From assembly GCA_905479945.1 (NCBI GenBank), contig CAJQOP010000037.1, forward strand, positions 21,857 to 85,856: a DNA stretch of 64,000 nucleotides. The letters are read 5' to 3'. Every line of letters begins with the position of its first letter. Within the stretch, counting starts at the first letter, position 1. A program made the position numbers and the translations under genes. This DNA comes from an uncultured Glaciecola sp. GTDB taxonomy: Bacteria > Pseudomonadota > Gammaproteobacteria > Enterobacterales > Alteromonadaceae. Of the stretch, positions 54,965 to 63,863 are shown in pieces. Below the pieces are notes generated by a model. The model searched no databases and had not been told where the DNA came from. It saw only the letters and a list, made by a program, of their open reading frames with translations.

Positions 54965-57210
54965 GACTTCTTATTGTCCGTTGGATAGCTTTGATAACCG
55001 TATTGGTCATAAAACCCAGAATACTCACCTGTTTTCTTAGCTTTCTTCAAATCAACTTGATTCAAAACGACACCGTCAACTCTGTGTCCAATTTGTAAGA
55101 AACGACTCAAACCATTATTAATGATTTTATGACTGGTGCTGTCTGAACGCACCACATAAACCACAGAATCACACAGTTTAGACACAATAACCGCATCACT
55201 TACCGCTTGTGTAGGTGCACTATCAACAATAATATTGCCATACTGGACCTTAAGCTTCGCCATCAACAACTTAAATTGCTCAGAAGCCAGCAGTTCTTGA
55301 GGGTTAGGCGGCGAGCTACCGGCACAAATAAGATCTATACCAGATTGCTCGTCCGATACAATACACTCTTCCAAGGTGTGCGTGCCTGCGATCAAGTTTG
55401 ACAGGCCAGGTTGGAAACCAGGTAGGTCAAATTGCTTAGCAAGAGTTGGTCGACGTAAATCAGTATCAAGCAACAGCACCTTGCTTAGTTGGCCCATAGC
55501 AAAGGCTAAGTTAATTGATACAGTGCTTTTACCTTCTCTAGGCACACTCGACGTAACAAGGACTGTTTGTGAGGGTTTATCAAGGTTCAACAGTTGTAAG
55601 CTCGTTCTCAAGGTTCGCACTGACTCACTGAACATATGTTGTTTGTTATCGAAGAAGTGCCTTAGTGGTAGATTTTCTTTTCTTTTGTGTGCTTGCCAAG
55701 GAATAATACCTAACATTCGTTGACCTAGCTTGCGCTCAACATCGTCCACAGAACGGATACCGCTATTCATTGCTTCAAGTGATAAGGCTAAGAACACGCC
55801 TAAAGCTAGGCTCAATACAAAAGCTGCGGCTATGATTAAACCCTTTTTAGGTTTAGCTGGGAATGGAGGTGGAGCAGCTGCATCTAAGATGCGTGCGTTT
55901 GCCGATTCGAAGCCGCCTAGTTGGTCAGTTTCCTTGAGTCGTGTGAAGAAGGAATTATAAAGTTGTTGGTTTGTATCAACATCGCGTTGAAAGGTTTTAC
56001 GCTGATTTTCTAAATTCGATAGCTTGCGGAATTCGCTTTTAGCAGATGCTACATCTTTCTTAAGCTGAGCTACTTTATTTTCTGCTGTGCGATACTCTGT
56101 AGTAATACCTGAAATCAGAACAGTAATTTGGTTGCGGATACTTTTATTTATTGAGTTAAGCTCAGCGTTTGCTGCAATCATTATTGGGTGCTTAGGACCA
56201 TACACTTCTTTCAGTTCTGACACCTTACTTTCAGCCACTACCTCTTCACGTTTAATATTTTGTATCGAGGGGTGATTAAGCACATCGGGCAAACTTGATA
56301 GCAAAGAGAAGTCTGCGCCCGACTGATTTACTTGTTGGTAAATCGTTCGATTGCGTTGCAACAATACCTGGGCATCTATTAATTGATCGGTCAATTGTTG
56401 CAACTGCTCAGAGGCTAAGCCGACGACACCGTCGATATCTACAAGCTGCTCACGCTCATAAAAATCAGCTAAGTTTCTTTCCGCTATACTTAATTTTGTA
56501 CGCAAACCTTGCAAGCTTTCATTTAGCCAGTCCGTTGCTTTGGTTGTCATATCAAGCTTGCTTTCTAAGTAGTTTTCGATATACACGTCGGCAATGGTAT
56601 TGGCGATGAGGGCTGCCAATGCTCGGTCGGAGCTTTCAAACGCAATATCGACTACTTGCGTGTTCTTTATTGGCGAAATAGTCGTGTTTTTGAGTACTTG
56701 AGCTACCGCGAATGTGCGTCTTGATTGCACTACTTCATCTTCAGTTTTTAGCTCTTTTAGGTTTTGCGGTAAAAATGGAAGTGAACTCTTAGCAAAATCC
56801 TCAATTGCGTCCATATAGGCTGATATTCCGCTTTTATTCGCTTCGATGACTTCAATATTAAATAAGGGATTGTCATACAAGGTGAGCTCATCAACTACTT
56901 TTTCGGCAATTAATCGAGACCTTAGAATTTCGTTTTGAGTTTCAAAATATTCCTTGCGACTTGAATCAAGCCCATACACTTCTTCAATCGATAGGACGTT
57001 GGCTTGTTCAGCCTCAATAAGCAGAGACGCTGACGCAATATATCTTGGCGTCATTGATAATACGACGAGGGCTACAAGCACCGTTAAAAGCATTGCCAAG
57101 CCAATAATTCGCCACAAATAGCGCTTTATCGTCAACCAATATTGACCAAAATCAATAATCTCCGTATTGATGAGTTTTGCTTCAATTTGTTCGTTTGCAG
57201 GCGGCGACAT
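54961..57210 (-). CDS. Polysaccharide co-polymerase / tyrosine autokinase (Wzc-like)
   Basis: The 749-residue inner-membrane protein has an N-terminal Wzz domain between two membrane helices (near 35-55 and 455-475), with a long periplasmic coiled coil between them. The PNARILDAAAPP-like SANARILDAAAPPPFPAKP marks the second helix. The cytoplasmic BY-kinase domain has Walker A SSVPREGKSTVSINLAFAMG, A' LLLDTDLRRPTL, and Walker B NIIVDSAP. The tail carries a tyrosine cluster (EYSGFYDQYGYQSYP) for autophosphorylation. It controls chain length and export with the Wza-like protein upstream and the phosphatase downstream. Confidence 0.95.
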   Translation of the reverse strand: MSPPANEQIEAKLINTEIIDFGQYWLTIKRYLWRIIGLAMLLTVLVALVVLSMTPRYIASASLLIEAEQANVLSIEEVYGLDSSRKEYFETQNEILRSRLIAEKVVDELTLYDNPLFNIEVIEANKSGISAYMDAIEDFAKSSLPFLPQNLKELKTEDEVVQSRRTFAVAQVLKNTTISPIKNTQVVDIAFESSDRALAALIANTIADVYIENYLESKLDMTTKATDWLNESLQGLRTKLSIAERNLADFYEREQLVDIDGVVGLASEQLQQLTDQLIDAQVLLQRNRTIYQQVNQSGADFSLLSSLPDVLNHPSIQNIKREEVVAESKVSELKEVYGPKHPIMIAANAELNSINKSIRNQITVLISGITTEYRTAENKVAQLKKDVASAKSEFRKLSNLENQRKTFQRDVDTNQQLYNSFFTRLKETDQLGGFESANARILDAAAPPPFPAKPKKGLIIAAAFVLSLALGVFLALSLEAMNSGIRSVDDVERKLGQRMLGIIPWQAHKRKENLPLRHFFDNKQHMFSESVRTLRTSLQLLNLDKPSQTVLVTSSVPREGKSTVSINLAFAMGQLSKVLLLDTDLRRPTLAKQFDLPGFQPGLSNLIAGTHTLEECIVSDEQSGIDLICAGSSPPNPQELLASEQFKLLMAKLKVQYGNIIVDSAPTQAVSDAVIVSKLCDSVVYVVRSDSTSHKIINNGLSRFLQIGHRVDGVVLNQVDLKKAKKTGEYSGFYDQYGYQSYPTDNKKS

Positions 57211-57224
57211 AAAGATCTCTGTTG

Positions 57225-57785
57225 TTAGAAAAAGCGTTCTTGAACAGTAACGATATCGCCGGGCAATATAGTATCTGAGACAAGGGCTTCAATGGTGGTT
57301 TCGACGCCAGAAACCTTTCTGACAATGATGATCTTATCTCTGGACGCTCTTTCAGTATAACCGCCAGCAAGTGCTGCTGCTTTATTAACTGATAAACCGG
57401 GTTGATATGGGTACCCACCAGGTCGATTTACTGCACCGTCAATAAAGAAAGGGCGATATTCAAGGACGGTAACAGACACCGAAGGGTTAACTAAGTAATC
57501 ACCACGTAAACCTGTATCAATCATGCTTTCAACTTCATTTACACTCAAACCGACTAAGTTGACTTCACCCAAAAACGGGTAATTGATAGCACCCATATTC
57601 GACAATCTTGTTTGCACAGATAAATCTTCTTGGCCGAAAACCGTAATTTGTACCACGTCGCCCGAACCCAATGTGTATTGACTTAAGTCGGCATTGCTTT
57701 GAGCCTGCACACTATTACAGACTGTAAATAAACCTATAACGAGTATCGCTAAGTACCTAACAAATGACGATAACTTAAATGTCAT
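57225..57785 (-). CDS. Polysaccharide export protein, short Wza type
   Basis: The 186-residue protein has a signal peptide (LAILVIGLFTVCNSVQAQ) and then the polysaccharide-export domain YTLGSGDVVQITVFGQEDLSVQTRLSNMGAINYPFLGEV. One SLBB domain follows (FIDGAVNRPGGYPYQPGLSVNKAAALAGGY). It lacks the extra SLBB repeat and the C-terminal amphipathic helix of E. coli Wza (about 380 residues), so a separate outer-membrane protein is needed for the pore; the barrel gene upstream is the obvious candidate. No lipobox cysteine is evident. Fourteen bases separate it from the autokinase gene. Confidence 0.92.
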   Translation of the reverse strand: MTFKLSSFVRYLAILVIGLFTVCNSVQAQSNADLSQYTLGSGDVVQITVFGQEDLSVQTRLSNMGAINYPFLGEVNLVGLSVNEVESMIDTGLRGDYLVNPSVSVTVLEYRPFFIDGAVNRPGGYPYQPGLSVNKAAALAGGYTERASRDKIIIVRKVSGVETTIEALVSDTILPGDIVTVQERFF

Positions 57786-57806
57786 GCATACCTCAGTGGT
57801 TAAAGA

Positions 57807-59015
57807 CTACAGTGTAATTAATGCGTTGATTATAAATTGATTTCTGTCGTATTCAATGGCTGTTCGATTGCTATCGCGTTTGTCGTATATGTAACCGACT
57901 TCGATGCTTATCCAACGGCGGAATTGATAGAACAAAGAAGTTTTGAATTTGACTAAGTCGTCTTTACGAGTGCCAAAATTAGTAATTTGTCCTTCATAAC
58001 GATCAGAACCCCACGTATAAGATGCAGAACTGCGCAACCTTTCTAGCCATTCGTGACGCCATATTACTTCATGTGCGCGACCACTAATAAAGTTTCCTTC
58101 ACCGTTAGTCTCGTTTGTATCGTTGCGAGTAGAGAGTTCGACCTCTGAATACTCAACTGGTTCCCAAATAATTCCGGCAGCCCAATCAATACCATCGAAA
58201 TCTTCGCGCAATGCTGAATCAAAATCTTTTTCTTGATAACCAATCTTTGCAAAGCCAGAGCTTTGTGCGGTTGCATCCCACTTCACACCAAGCAAGTAAG
58301 AAATTTGCGTACTATCAAGTGGCGACAGAGGATTTGCGGCAACCTTGTAGTCTACATCGCGGTAAATAATATCAAGCGTCGCATCGGTAGTAGCGCCAAT
58401 ACGATAGAAAAATGCACCGCCGAATGTTGTATAGGTTCTGTCTCTGGCTAAATACTGGGGGGTATTTAAATCGTAATCTCGGTTGCTGATATTGAAGTTG
58501 CCTTCCAAGCGACCATCGGCGTTAAAAGCGCCAAATGAATATAGCATATCAAACTCAGTTTGTTTGAATTTGTCTGGGCTTGTTAATGCGTCAGCATTAC
58601 CTATTGAAAATCCCGTACCTCGATCTTCGTGACCATCAGTGTAGTCGACGCCAATGTCTAAGCGGTTGCGAGCGTTTAGCTCGAAGTCGACACCCGCGAA
58701 GAAGAAGTGATCTGTATAATTGTCTTCCGGGCTACTGTAAAAACGTTCGTTACGCAAACGGTAAGCAAGCCTAACTTGGCTTGAACCAAAACTGTTCAAC
58801 ATGACCACTTGTGGTGAAATAATTTGTGACCAGCTATCTATCTTGTTGGCATCTGAGCGAACAATGTTGTCGTCATAGCGCAAGCTTAAATCTACTGTTG
58901 GAGTAACATCGAAACCGCCTAGTTCAACGCTCGCGGCATCTTGAAATTGTTGTGCATTTGCCAATACGCTAGTCATTGCACACAATATTGCAGAAGTAAC
59001 TTTTAAAAACTTCAT
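57807..59015 (-). CDS. Outer-membrane beta-barrel protein of exopolysaccharide export (EpsL-like)
   Basis: The 402-residue protein has a signal peptide (FLKVTSAILCAMTSVLANA). Alternating polar/aromatic strands follow, such as VDLSLRYDDNIVRSD, SSQVRLAYRLRNERFY and RNRLDIGVDYTDGHED. It ends on an aromatic/hydrophobic strand (RNQFIINALITL) expected of barrels. It resembles the EpsL/BBP2-type barrels that accompany short Wza proteins. AAAGGA precedes the ATG. It heads the barrel-wza-wzc-cpsB-vpsP unit and lies downstream of a sigma-54-like site at 59155-59169. Confidence 0.83.
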   Translation of the reverse strand: MKFLKVTSAILCAMTSVLANAQQFQDAASVELGGFDVTPTVDLSLRYDDNIVRSDANKIDSWSQIISPQVVMLNSFGSSQVRLAYRLRNERFYSSPEDNYTDHFFFAGVDFELNARNRLDIGVDYTDGHEDRGTGFSIGNADALTSPDKFKQTEFDMLYSFGAFNADGRLEGNFNISNRDYDLNTPQYLARDRTYTTFGGAFFYRIGATTDATLDIIYRDVDYKVAANPLSPLDSTQISYLLGVKWDATAQSSGFAKIGYQEKDFDSALREDFDGIDWAAGIIWEPVEYSEVELSTRNDTNETNGEGNFISGRAHEVIWRHEWLERLRSSASYTWGSDRYEGQITNFGTRKDDLVKFKTSLFYQFRRWISIEVGYIYDKRDSNRTAIEYDRNQFIINALITL

Positions 59016-59154
59016 TCCTTTGCCCTTTTCATGTTAATCATTGTTGTTTTGAATTGTAATTAATTCATAACGCTGAAAGTACGCCTTAAAAGCAGAATCA
59101 GTAAACAATCTCGTGTTCCTATCGATTTTCTATTTCGATGAGAACCTCATTGAT

Positions 59155-59169
59155 GCTACTTTGGTGCCA
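59155..59169 (-). promoter_or_regulatory. Sigma-54-type promoter candidate for the barrel-wza-wzc operon
   Basis: On the minus strand the sequence is TGGCACCAAAGTAGC followed by A. The -24 part TGGCAC is perfect. The -12 part is TAGC in place of TTGC, at the exact consensus spacing. Transcription would begin about 130 bases upstream of the barrel ATG. Confidence 0.5.
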
Positions 59170-59268
59170 AACCTTGGCATTCACGCAGTTCACTATAATA
59201 ACACACTTCGGAACAACAGATTTAGAACGCACAGCGCTTCAAATCACCTTACTCGATGTTACGGAACT

Positions 59269-59287
59269 TATTGTATCGCATACAATA
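59269..59287. promoter_or_regulatory. 19 bp palindrome between divergent sigma-54-like promoters
   Basis: TATTGTAT-CGC-ATACAATA is a perfect 8-3-8 inverted repeat. The half-site TATTGTAT recurs at 59449-59456, 55 bases before the plus-strand -24 element. The symmetry and the position between two -24/-12 sites suggest an enhancer for an activator dimer. Confidence 0.5.
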
Positions 59288-59510
59288 CATGGAAAACAAT
59301 GAACAAATACTAAGCAGTGTGAATTTTGTTTTTTAATGATGCGTTTTTGCGACACTTTTTGCATATTCGAGTACATTGTCATGAATTTAAGAGTAATTTG
59401 GCCTAAACGTCTCATTTTTTGGGTGGTAGCAGTAGCGCGAGTATCAAATATTGTATACTTTAAGTCTTGTTTGCGTTTTAAATAGATTGTTAGTGAGCCC
59501 TTGCACTGGT

Positions 59511-59525
59511 TGGAACATAATTTGC
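59511..59525 (+). promoter_or_regulatory. Sigma-54-type promoter candidate for the wcaJ-like gene
   Basis: TGGAACATAATTTGC is followed by A and preceded by T. TGG-A-AC and TTGC have exact -24/-12 spacing, with only the C of TGGCAC replaced in the core. The start point would be about 205 bases upstream of the ATG, giving a long leader. Confidence 0.55.
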
Positions 59526-59741
59526 ATCGGTATTGCCTGTGTTCATGTTAATATCGCTATATCTTGAGAGTAACAGGCTTTAATCTTCGGCAGTAATTTG
59601 ACTTTGGTCAAGGATGTTCCAGAAAGCATGTATAAGGGTGAACGGTATAATTTGCCAAATTAATTAGAAGTCGTTGTGAAAATGCAGTTGTGCTGCATGT
59701 CAGTATTAAATGGAAATAAACAGACTCATGCAGGAAACTAA

Positions 59742-61166
59742 ATGAAGAAGGTAAAAGCCAATAAAGCGAGAGGTCCTGGCATTATCCAGTCGAACAAAAG
59801 CAGTTTTTCGACTATTTATCGCCTTGTCGACCTCGTTGTTATTACAATGCTATATTTTTCGATCTTGATTTTCCGAAAGGTAGATATTGAGCCCTCAAGC
59901 ATGATTTTGCTCTTTGTGGGAATTATAGGCTTCAATGTTACTGCAGAAGGCCTAGATTTATATCGTTCTTGGCGCACTCAATCAACAACTACACTTATAA
60001 AGTACACCGCGCTGACTTGGACGATAACCGGTATTGGCATTATAGCTTGTGCGTATTTCTTTCCGAAGTGGGCATCTTATGGAGAGCTAACCATTTTAAT
60101 GTGGTTGATTGCTACTTACCCAGCTCTGTCCGCATGGCGAATTGTGTTCCGTGAATTTCTTTTTATCGTTCGCAAGCAAGGTAGGAACTCCCGTTATGCG
60201 GCGGTAGTAGGGGCAACAGCAGCTGGTTATAACTTGGCTTTGCAAATTGTTGATAACGAACACTTGGGAATTCGATTAAAAGGGCTTTATGACGATCGCG
60301 AAGCAAGCCGCTTACCGCATGAATTTCAAAATCAAGTTGTTGGTACTGTAGAAGATGCGCTTGCCGCAGCAAATCGGGGCGAAATTGATTACATATATAT
60401 AGCAATGCCTATGAGTGCCGAAGGTCGTATCATGGATATCCTCAACAGATGCAGTGATACTACTTGTAACGTTTATATCATTCCCAACTTCTTCATCTAT
60501 AATTTATTAAACGCTCGCTGGCAAACGATTGGTTCAGTGCAAACATTGAGCGTATTCGACACTCCATTTCAAGGTGCTAATAACGTTCTAAAAAGAGCTG
60601 AAGACATCGTCATTGGCTCATGCATACTTACCTTAATTGCTATCCCAATGCTGTTTATCGCTGCGGGAATAAAGCTAACTTCCAAAGGGCCAGCCGTTTT
60701 CAAACAAGCCAGATACGGCCTAGATGGTCGACAGATCAAGATTTACAAGTTTAGGTCAATGAACACGGAAGATGACGGCAGTGAGATAAAACAAGCAACT
60801 AAAGACGATAGTCGCATTACGCCTTTTGGTGCATTTCTGCGCAGAACTTCGTTAGATGAGCTTCCGCAGTTTATCAATGTACTGCAAGGGCGAATGTCTA
60901 TTGTTGGTCCGCGGCCGCACGCGGTTGCGCACAATGAAGAATATAGAAAGCTCATTGAAGGATATATGTTGCGCCATAAGGTAAAGCCAGGCATAACCGG
61001 CTGGGCACAAATAAATGGCTTTAGAGGCGAAACCGAAACGGTCAATAAGATGGTAAAACGAGTTGAGTACGACTTAGATTACATTCATCGCTGGTCAGTT
61101 TGGTTAGATATAAAAATTATTATAGCCACAATTTTTAAAGGCTTCTCAGATAAAAACGCCTACTGA
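59742..61166 (+). CDS. Undecaprenyl-phosphate sugar-1-phosphate transferase (WcaJ-like, initiating enzyme)
   Basis: The 474-residue protein has four or five N-terminal membrane helices, a CoA-binding-like Rossmann middle (YAAVVGATAAGYNLALQIVDN), a further membrane hairpin and the catalytic bacterial sugar-transferase domain. That domain shows KRAEDIVIGSCILTLIAIPMLF, GPAVFKQARYGLDGRQIKIYKFRSM, LRRTSLDELPQFINVLQG and MSIVGPRPHA. It transfers a sugar phosphate (often glucose-1-P) to undecaprenyl phosphate and so starts the repeat unit. AGGAAA precedes the ATG. It is transcribed alone, divergent from the export operon. Confidence 0.94.
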   Translation: MKKVKANKARGPGIIQSNKSSFSTIYRLVDLVVITMLYFSILIFRKVDIEPSSMILLFVGIIGFNVTAEGLDLYRSWRTQSTTTLIKYTALTWTITGIGIIACAYFFPKWASYGELTILMWLIATYPALSAWRIVFREFLFIVRKQGRNSRYAAVVGATAAGYNLALQIVDNEHLGIRLKGLYDDREASRLPHEFQNQVVGTVEDALAAANRGEIDYIYIAMPMSAEGRIMDILNRCSDTTCNVYIIPNFFIYNLLNARWQTIGSVQTLSVFDTPFQGANNVLKRAEDIVIGSCILTLIAIPMLFIAAGIKLTSKGPAVFKQARYGLDGRQIKIYKFRSMNTEDDGSEIKQATKDDSRITPFGAFLRRTSLDELPQFINVLQGRMSIVGPRPHAVAHNEEYRKLIEGYMLRHKVKPGITGWAQINGFRGETETVNKMVKRVEYDLDYIHRWSVWLDIKIIIATIFKGFSDKNAY

Positions 61167-61799
61167 ACATAAAAGGACTTAGATTTAATCGGTGTTGCTT
61201 TTTTTTTGTACAAAACCTAAGTCTTTAGATTAATAAATAACAAAATAACCAAGCATATACTTATGCTGCATACGCAGGCTGAATGGGTTTCTCAGACAAG
61301 TCATAGAATTTCATTGTTGCAAATTTGTAAAAAAACACAAAGTTTGGTTAACAAGTAGCCAGTTTTTTGTATACTGCTGCTCTACCATATTAAGTATGTA
61401 AATCATGTCGCCAAACAATCACAACACAAACTATTTTGCTACTGCACGAAAGGTCAGGCTGTTTTCTCTCGCTGCTAGTATTTGTCTACTAGCTATTTGT
61501 TTATTTGTTGCTGCAGCGCTCTGACTTTAAATTTAGATTTATCGCTCGTTGTTATCGGCGATTTTAATCGATATGTTGATGATTGCGACTTCATCTTGTT
61601 ATAACAAAGACTTTGTTATCGGCAAGACTATTTAATTTTCAACATTTGCGCTCTGCCCCCTAACTGCATCAATCATACTTCCAGAAAACCATGATAAATC
61701 ACCCCTTCGATTCAAAAAAACTTAACGGTCATGTGCCATTTGTGCAAGAATGGAAAGGGAACTCTATATTAAACAATGACCAATAGGCGAGGGTATGCC
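61167..61799 (+). other. Long intergenic region between wcaJ-like and TRAP genes
   Basis: About 630 bases follow the wcaJ-like gene. GGACTTAG near 61175 and CTAAGTC near 61218 could pair across a long loop containing a T-run, a poor terminator. A short membrane-protein reading frame lies at 61405-61524. The remainder shows no recognised gene or site. Confidence 0.5.
61405..61524 (+). CDS. Possible small membrane protein (39 residues)
   Basis: ATG 61405 to TGA 61522-61524 gives a polar, basic N-terminus (MSPNNHNTNYFATARKVR) followed by one hydrophobic helix (LFSLAASICLLAICLFVAAAL) running to the stop. The positive-inside pattern and the TATACT hexamer about 35 bases upstream are protein-like, but no ribosome-binding site is evident. 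It may be chance. Confidence 0.3.
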   Translation: MSPNNHNTNYFATARKVRLFSLAASICLLAICLFVAAAL

Positions 61800-62333
61800 A
61801 TGTCGCTAGTCGACGTTGTTTCAATCATTTCTAAATCGATTGATATCATCAACAAAAAAATAGGCGAATGGGTAAGCTATTTCACCTTTTTTATGGCGGC
61901 TCTTACTTTCGTGATTGTGGCGCTTCGCTACGGCTTCAATCTTGGTTGGATCGCGATGCAAGAGTCAGTTATTTATTTGCATGCAGCCGTTTTTCTTCTT
62001 GGCAGTGCATACACGCTGCAGCATGATGGCCACGTTCGCGTTGACGTTTTCTATCGTCGCTTTAGTCAAAAACGTAAAGCCTTGGTTAATTTAGTCGGCA
62101 CTTTGTTTCTGCTGCTTCCAATCATGATTTTCATCACATGGGTGAGTTGGCACTATGTGATTGAGTCTTGGCAAACACTAGAGTCTTCGAGAGAATCAGG
62201 TGGGCTTCCGTTTTTGTATGTACTCAAGTCTTTCATTCTACTATTTTCATTTACTATGCTTTTACAGGGCATTTCAGAAGCGATTAAAAATCTGCTCATA
62301 CTTAGTGGCCATAGCCAAGGCGCGAGAAAATAA
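61800..62333 (+). CDS. TRAP transporter small permease (DctQ type)
   Basis: I chose ATG 61800 (177 residues) because GAGGG lies eight bases upstream; ATG 61776 is also open. Four membrane helices are seen, with the DctQ motifs FNLGWIAMQESVIYLHAAVFLLGSAYTLQHDGHVRVDVFY and the later LESSRESGGLPFLYVLKSFI. It pairs with the large permease encoded directly after, overlapping by one base (TAATG). The transporter takes up an organic acid or similar solute with a sodium or proton gradient. Confidence 0.93.
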   Translation: MSLVDVVSIISKSIDIINKKIGEWVSYFTFFMAALTFVIVALRYGFNLGWIAMQESVIYLHAAVFLLGSAYTLQHDGHVRVDVFYRRFSQKRKALVNLVGTLFLLLPIMIFITWVSWHYVIESWQTLESSRESGGLPFLYVLKSFILLFSFTMLLQGISEAIKNLLILSGHSQGARK

Positions 62334-63706
62334 TGGAAATTCTCTCTTTAGTCTTATTTTTATTGGTCTGCATCTTCCTATTGATTGGCTATCCAGTAGC
62401 GCTAACGCTTGCTGGCACCTCACTTATATTTGCTGGTATTGGTGTATTCTTTGGCGTCTTTGATGCTAGTTATTTGCTTGCGACGCCTAGTCGCTTGTTT
62501 GGCATAGTTAACAATCAAACCTTAGTGGCAGTTCCTTTGTTTGTTTTTATGGGGCTTGTGTTAGAACGTTCAAAAATAGCTGAAGATTTATTAGTGGCGA
62601 TGTCAGCTATACTTGGACGTTTTAAAACAGGCTTGGGTGTGTCTGTTGTGCTGGTAGGTATGTTGCTAGCTGCAAGCACAGGTATAGTAGGCGCTACGGT
62701 GGTCACAATGGGCCTTCTTTCTTTGCCAACCATGCTAAGACGAGGTTATTCGCCATCATTAGCAACGGGAGCGATATGCGCAACTGGCACACTAGGGCAA
62801 ATCATTCCTCCTTCAATTGCACTGGTTTTACTCGGAGATGTTTTATCCAGCGCGTACCAGAAAGCGCAGTTGGATATGGGGATCTTTTCGCCTGAAAGCG
62901 TTTCGGTCGGCGACTTGTTTGTTGGCGCGCTTATTCCTGGCCTGATTTTAGTTATATTCTATTTATTGTATTTATGGGGTGTAAGTAAATTCAGCCCATC
63001 GCAAGTGCCGGCGCACGGTCAAGAAAGCGAGCATGCCAATTTAAAAGAATTGCTGTTCGCCTTGCTTCCTCCCTTATTTTTAATCGTTTCTGTTTTAGGC
63101 TCAATTCTAACGGGAATGGCAACACCAACTGAGGCGGCAGGTGTTGGTGCGATTGGCGCAGTATTTTTAGCCTTATTGAAAAAATCAATTACCCTTGGGA
63201 ACACTAAGTACGTTGTGCGCGAGACAACTAAAGTAACATCTATGGTGTTTTTGATACTCATTGGTGCTTCCATATTTTCGCTGGTATTTCGTGGCTTTGG
63301 TGGCGAAGAACTTCTCAATGGTTTTTTCAATGATTTACCCGGTGGTGCTTTTACTGCCATGTTATTGGTAATGTTGATCATATTTCTATTAGGTTTTATT
63401 CTCGACTTTATCGAAATAACCTTTGTAGTAGTGCCAATTATTGCCCCTATTTTGATCGTTATGGGAATGGATCCTATCTGGTTGGGTATTATGATTGCGG
63501 TTAATTTGCAAACAAGTTTCTTAACACCGCCATTTGGTTTCGCTTTGTTTTACTTGCGAGGTGTTGCTCCCGATTCAGTCAAAACACAAGAAATATATAA
63601 AGGCGTTGTACCTTTTATTATCATTCAAATCGCACTATTAGTGCTCATGGCTATTTGGCCAGAAATAATTACGTGGCTGCCATCTTTCGTTTATGGCCGT
63701 TCTTAA
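62333..63706 (+). CDS. TRAP transporter large permease (DctM type)
   Basis: The 457-residue protein has about 12 membrane helices. Typical sequences are VAVPLFVFMGLVLERSKIAEDLL, STGIVGATVVTMGLLSLPTMLRRGYSPSLATGAICATGTLGQIIPPSIALVLLGDV, and GMATPTEAAGVGAIGAVFLALL. Near the C-terminus is NLQTSFLTPPFGFALFYLRGV. It forms the transport channel with the small permease. The substrate cannot be named. A four-unit 19 bp repeat begins on its last codons. Confidence 0.95.
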   Translation: MEILSLVLFLLVCIFLLIGYPVALTLAGTSLIFAGIGVFFGVFDASYLLATPSRLFGIVNNQTLVAVPLFVFMGLVLERSKIAEDLLVAMSAILGRFKTGLGVSVVLVGMLLAASTGIVGATVVTMGLLSLPTMLRRGYSPSLATGAICATGTLGQIIPPSIALVLLGDVLSSAYQKAQLDMGIFSPESVSVGDLFVGALIPGLILVIFYLLYLWGVSKFSPSQVPAHGQESEHANLKELLFALLPPLFLIVSVLGSILTGMATPTEAAGVGAIGAVFLALLKKSITLGNTKYVVRETTKVTSMVFLILIGASIFSLVFRGFGGEELLNGFFNDLPGGAFTAMLLVMLIIFLLGFILDFIEITFVVVPIIAPILIVMGMDPIWLGIMIAVNLQTSFLTPPFGFALFYLRGVAPDSVKTQEIYKGVVPFIIIQIALLVLMAIWPEIITWLPSFVYGRS

Positions 63707-63777
63707 TTTCGTCGAGGACACTTAATTTCGTCTAGGACACTTAATTTCGCCAAAGACACTTAATTTGGTTAACGAGA
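63702..63777 (+). repeat. 19 bp tandem repeat, four units, overlapping the dctM stop codon
   Basis: CTTAATTTCGTCGAGGACA and three diverging copies start at 63702, 63721, 63740 and 63759. The first contains the TAA stop of the large-permease gene. The repeat leads into the 86-base gap before the substrate-binding lipoprotein gene. Confidence 0.9.
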
Positions 63778-63863
63778 CATTGTTGGGTTTATCGACACTC
63801 AACGTGAAAATACAAATCTAATCTGATTATAGGCAACTAATCGGGTTACAAAGGAGAGTAAAA

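Noticed and set aside
59421..59440. ops/JUMPstart-like element (GGTGGTAGCAGTAGCG)
   Set aside because: Only the GGTAGC core matches the RfaH ops element; the downstream bases differ and no JUMPstart context is present.
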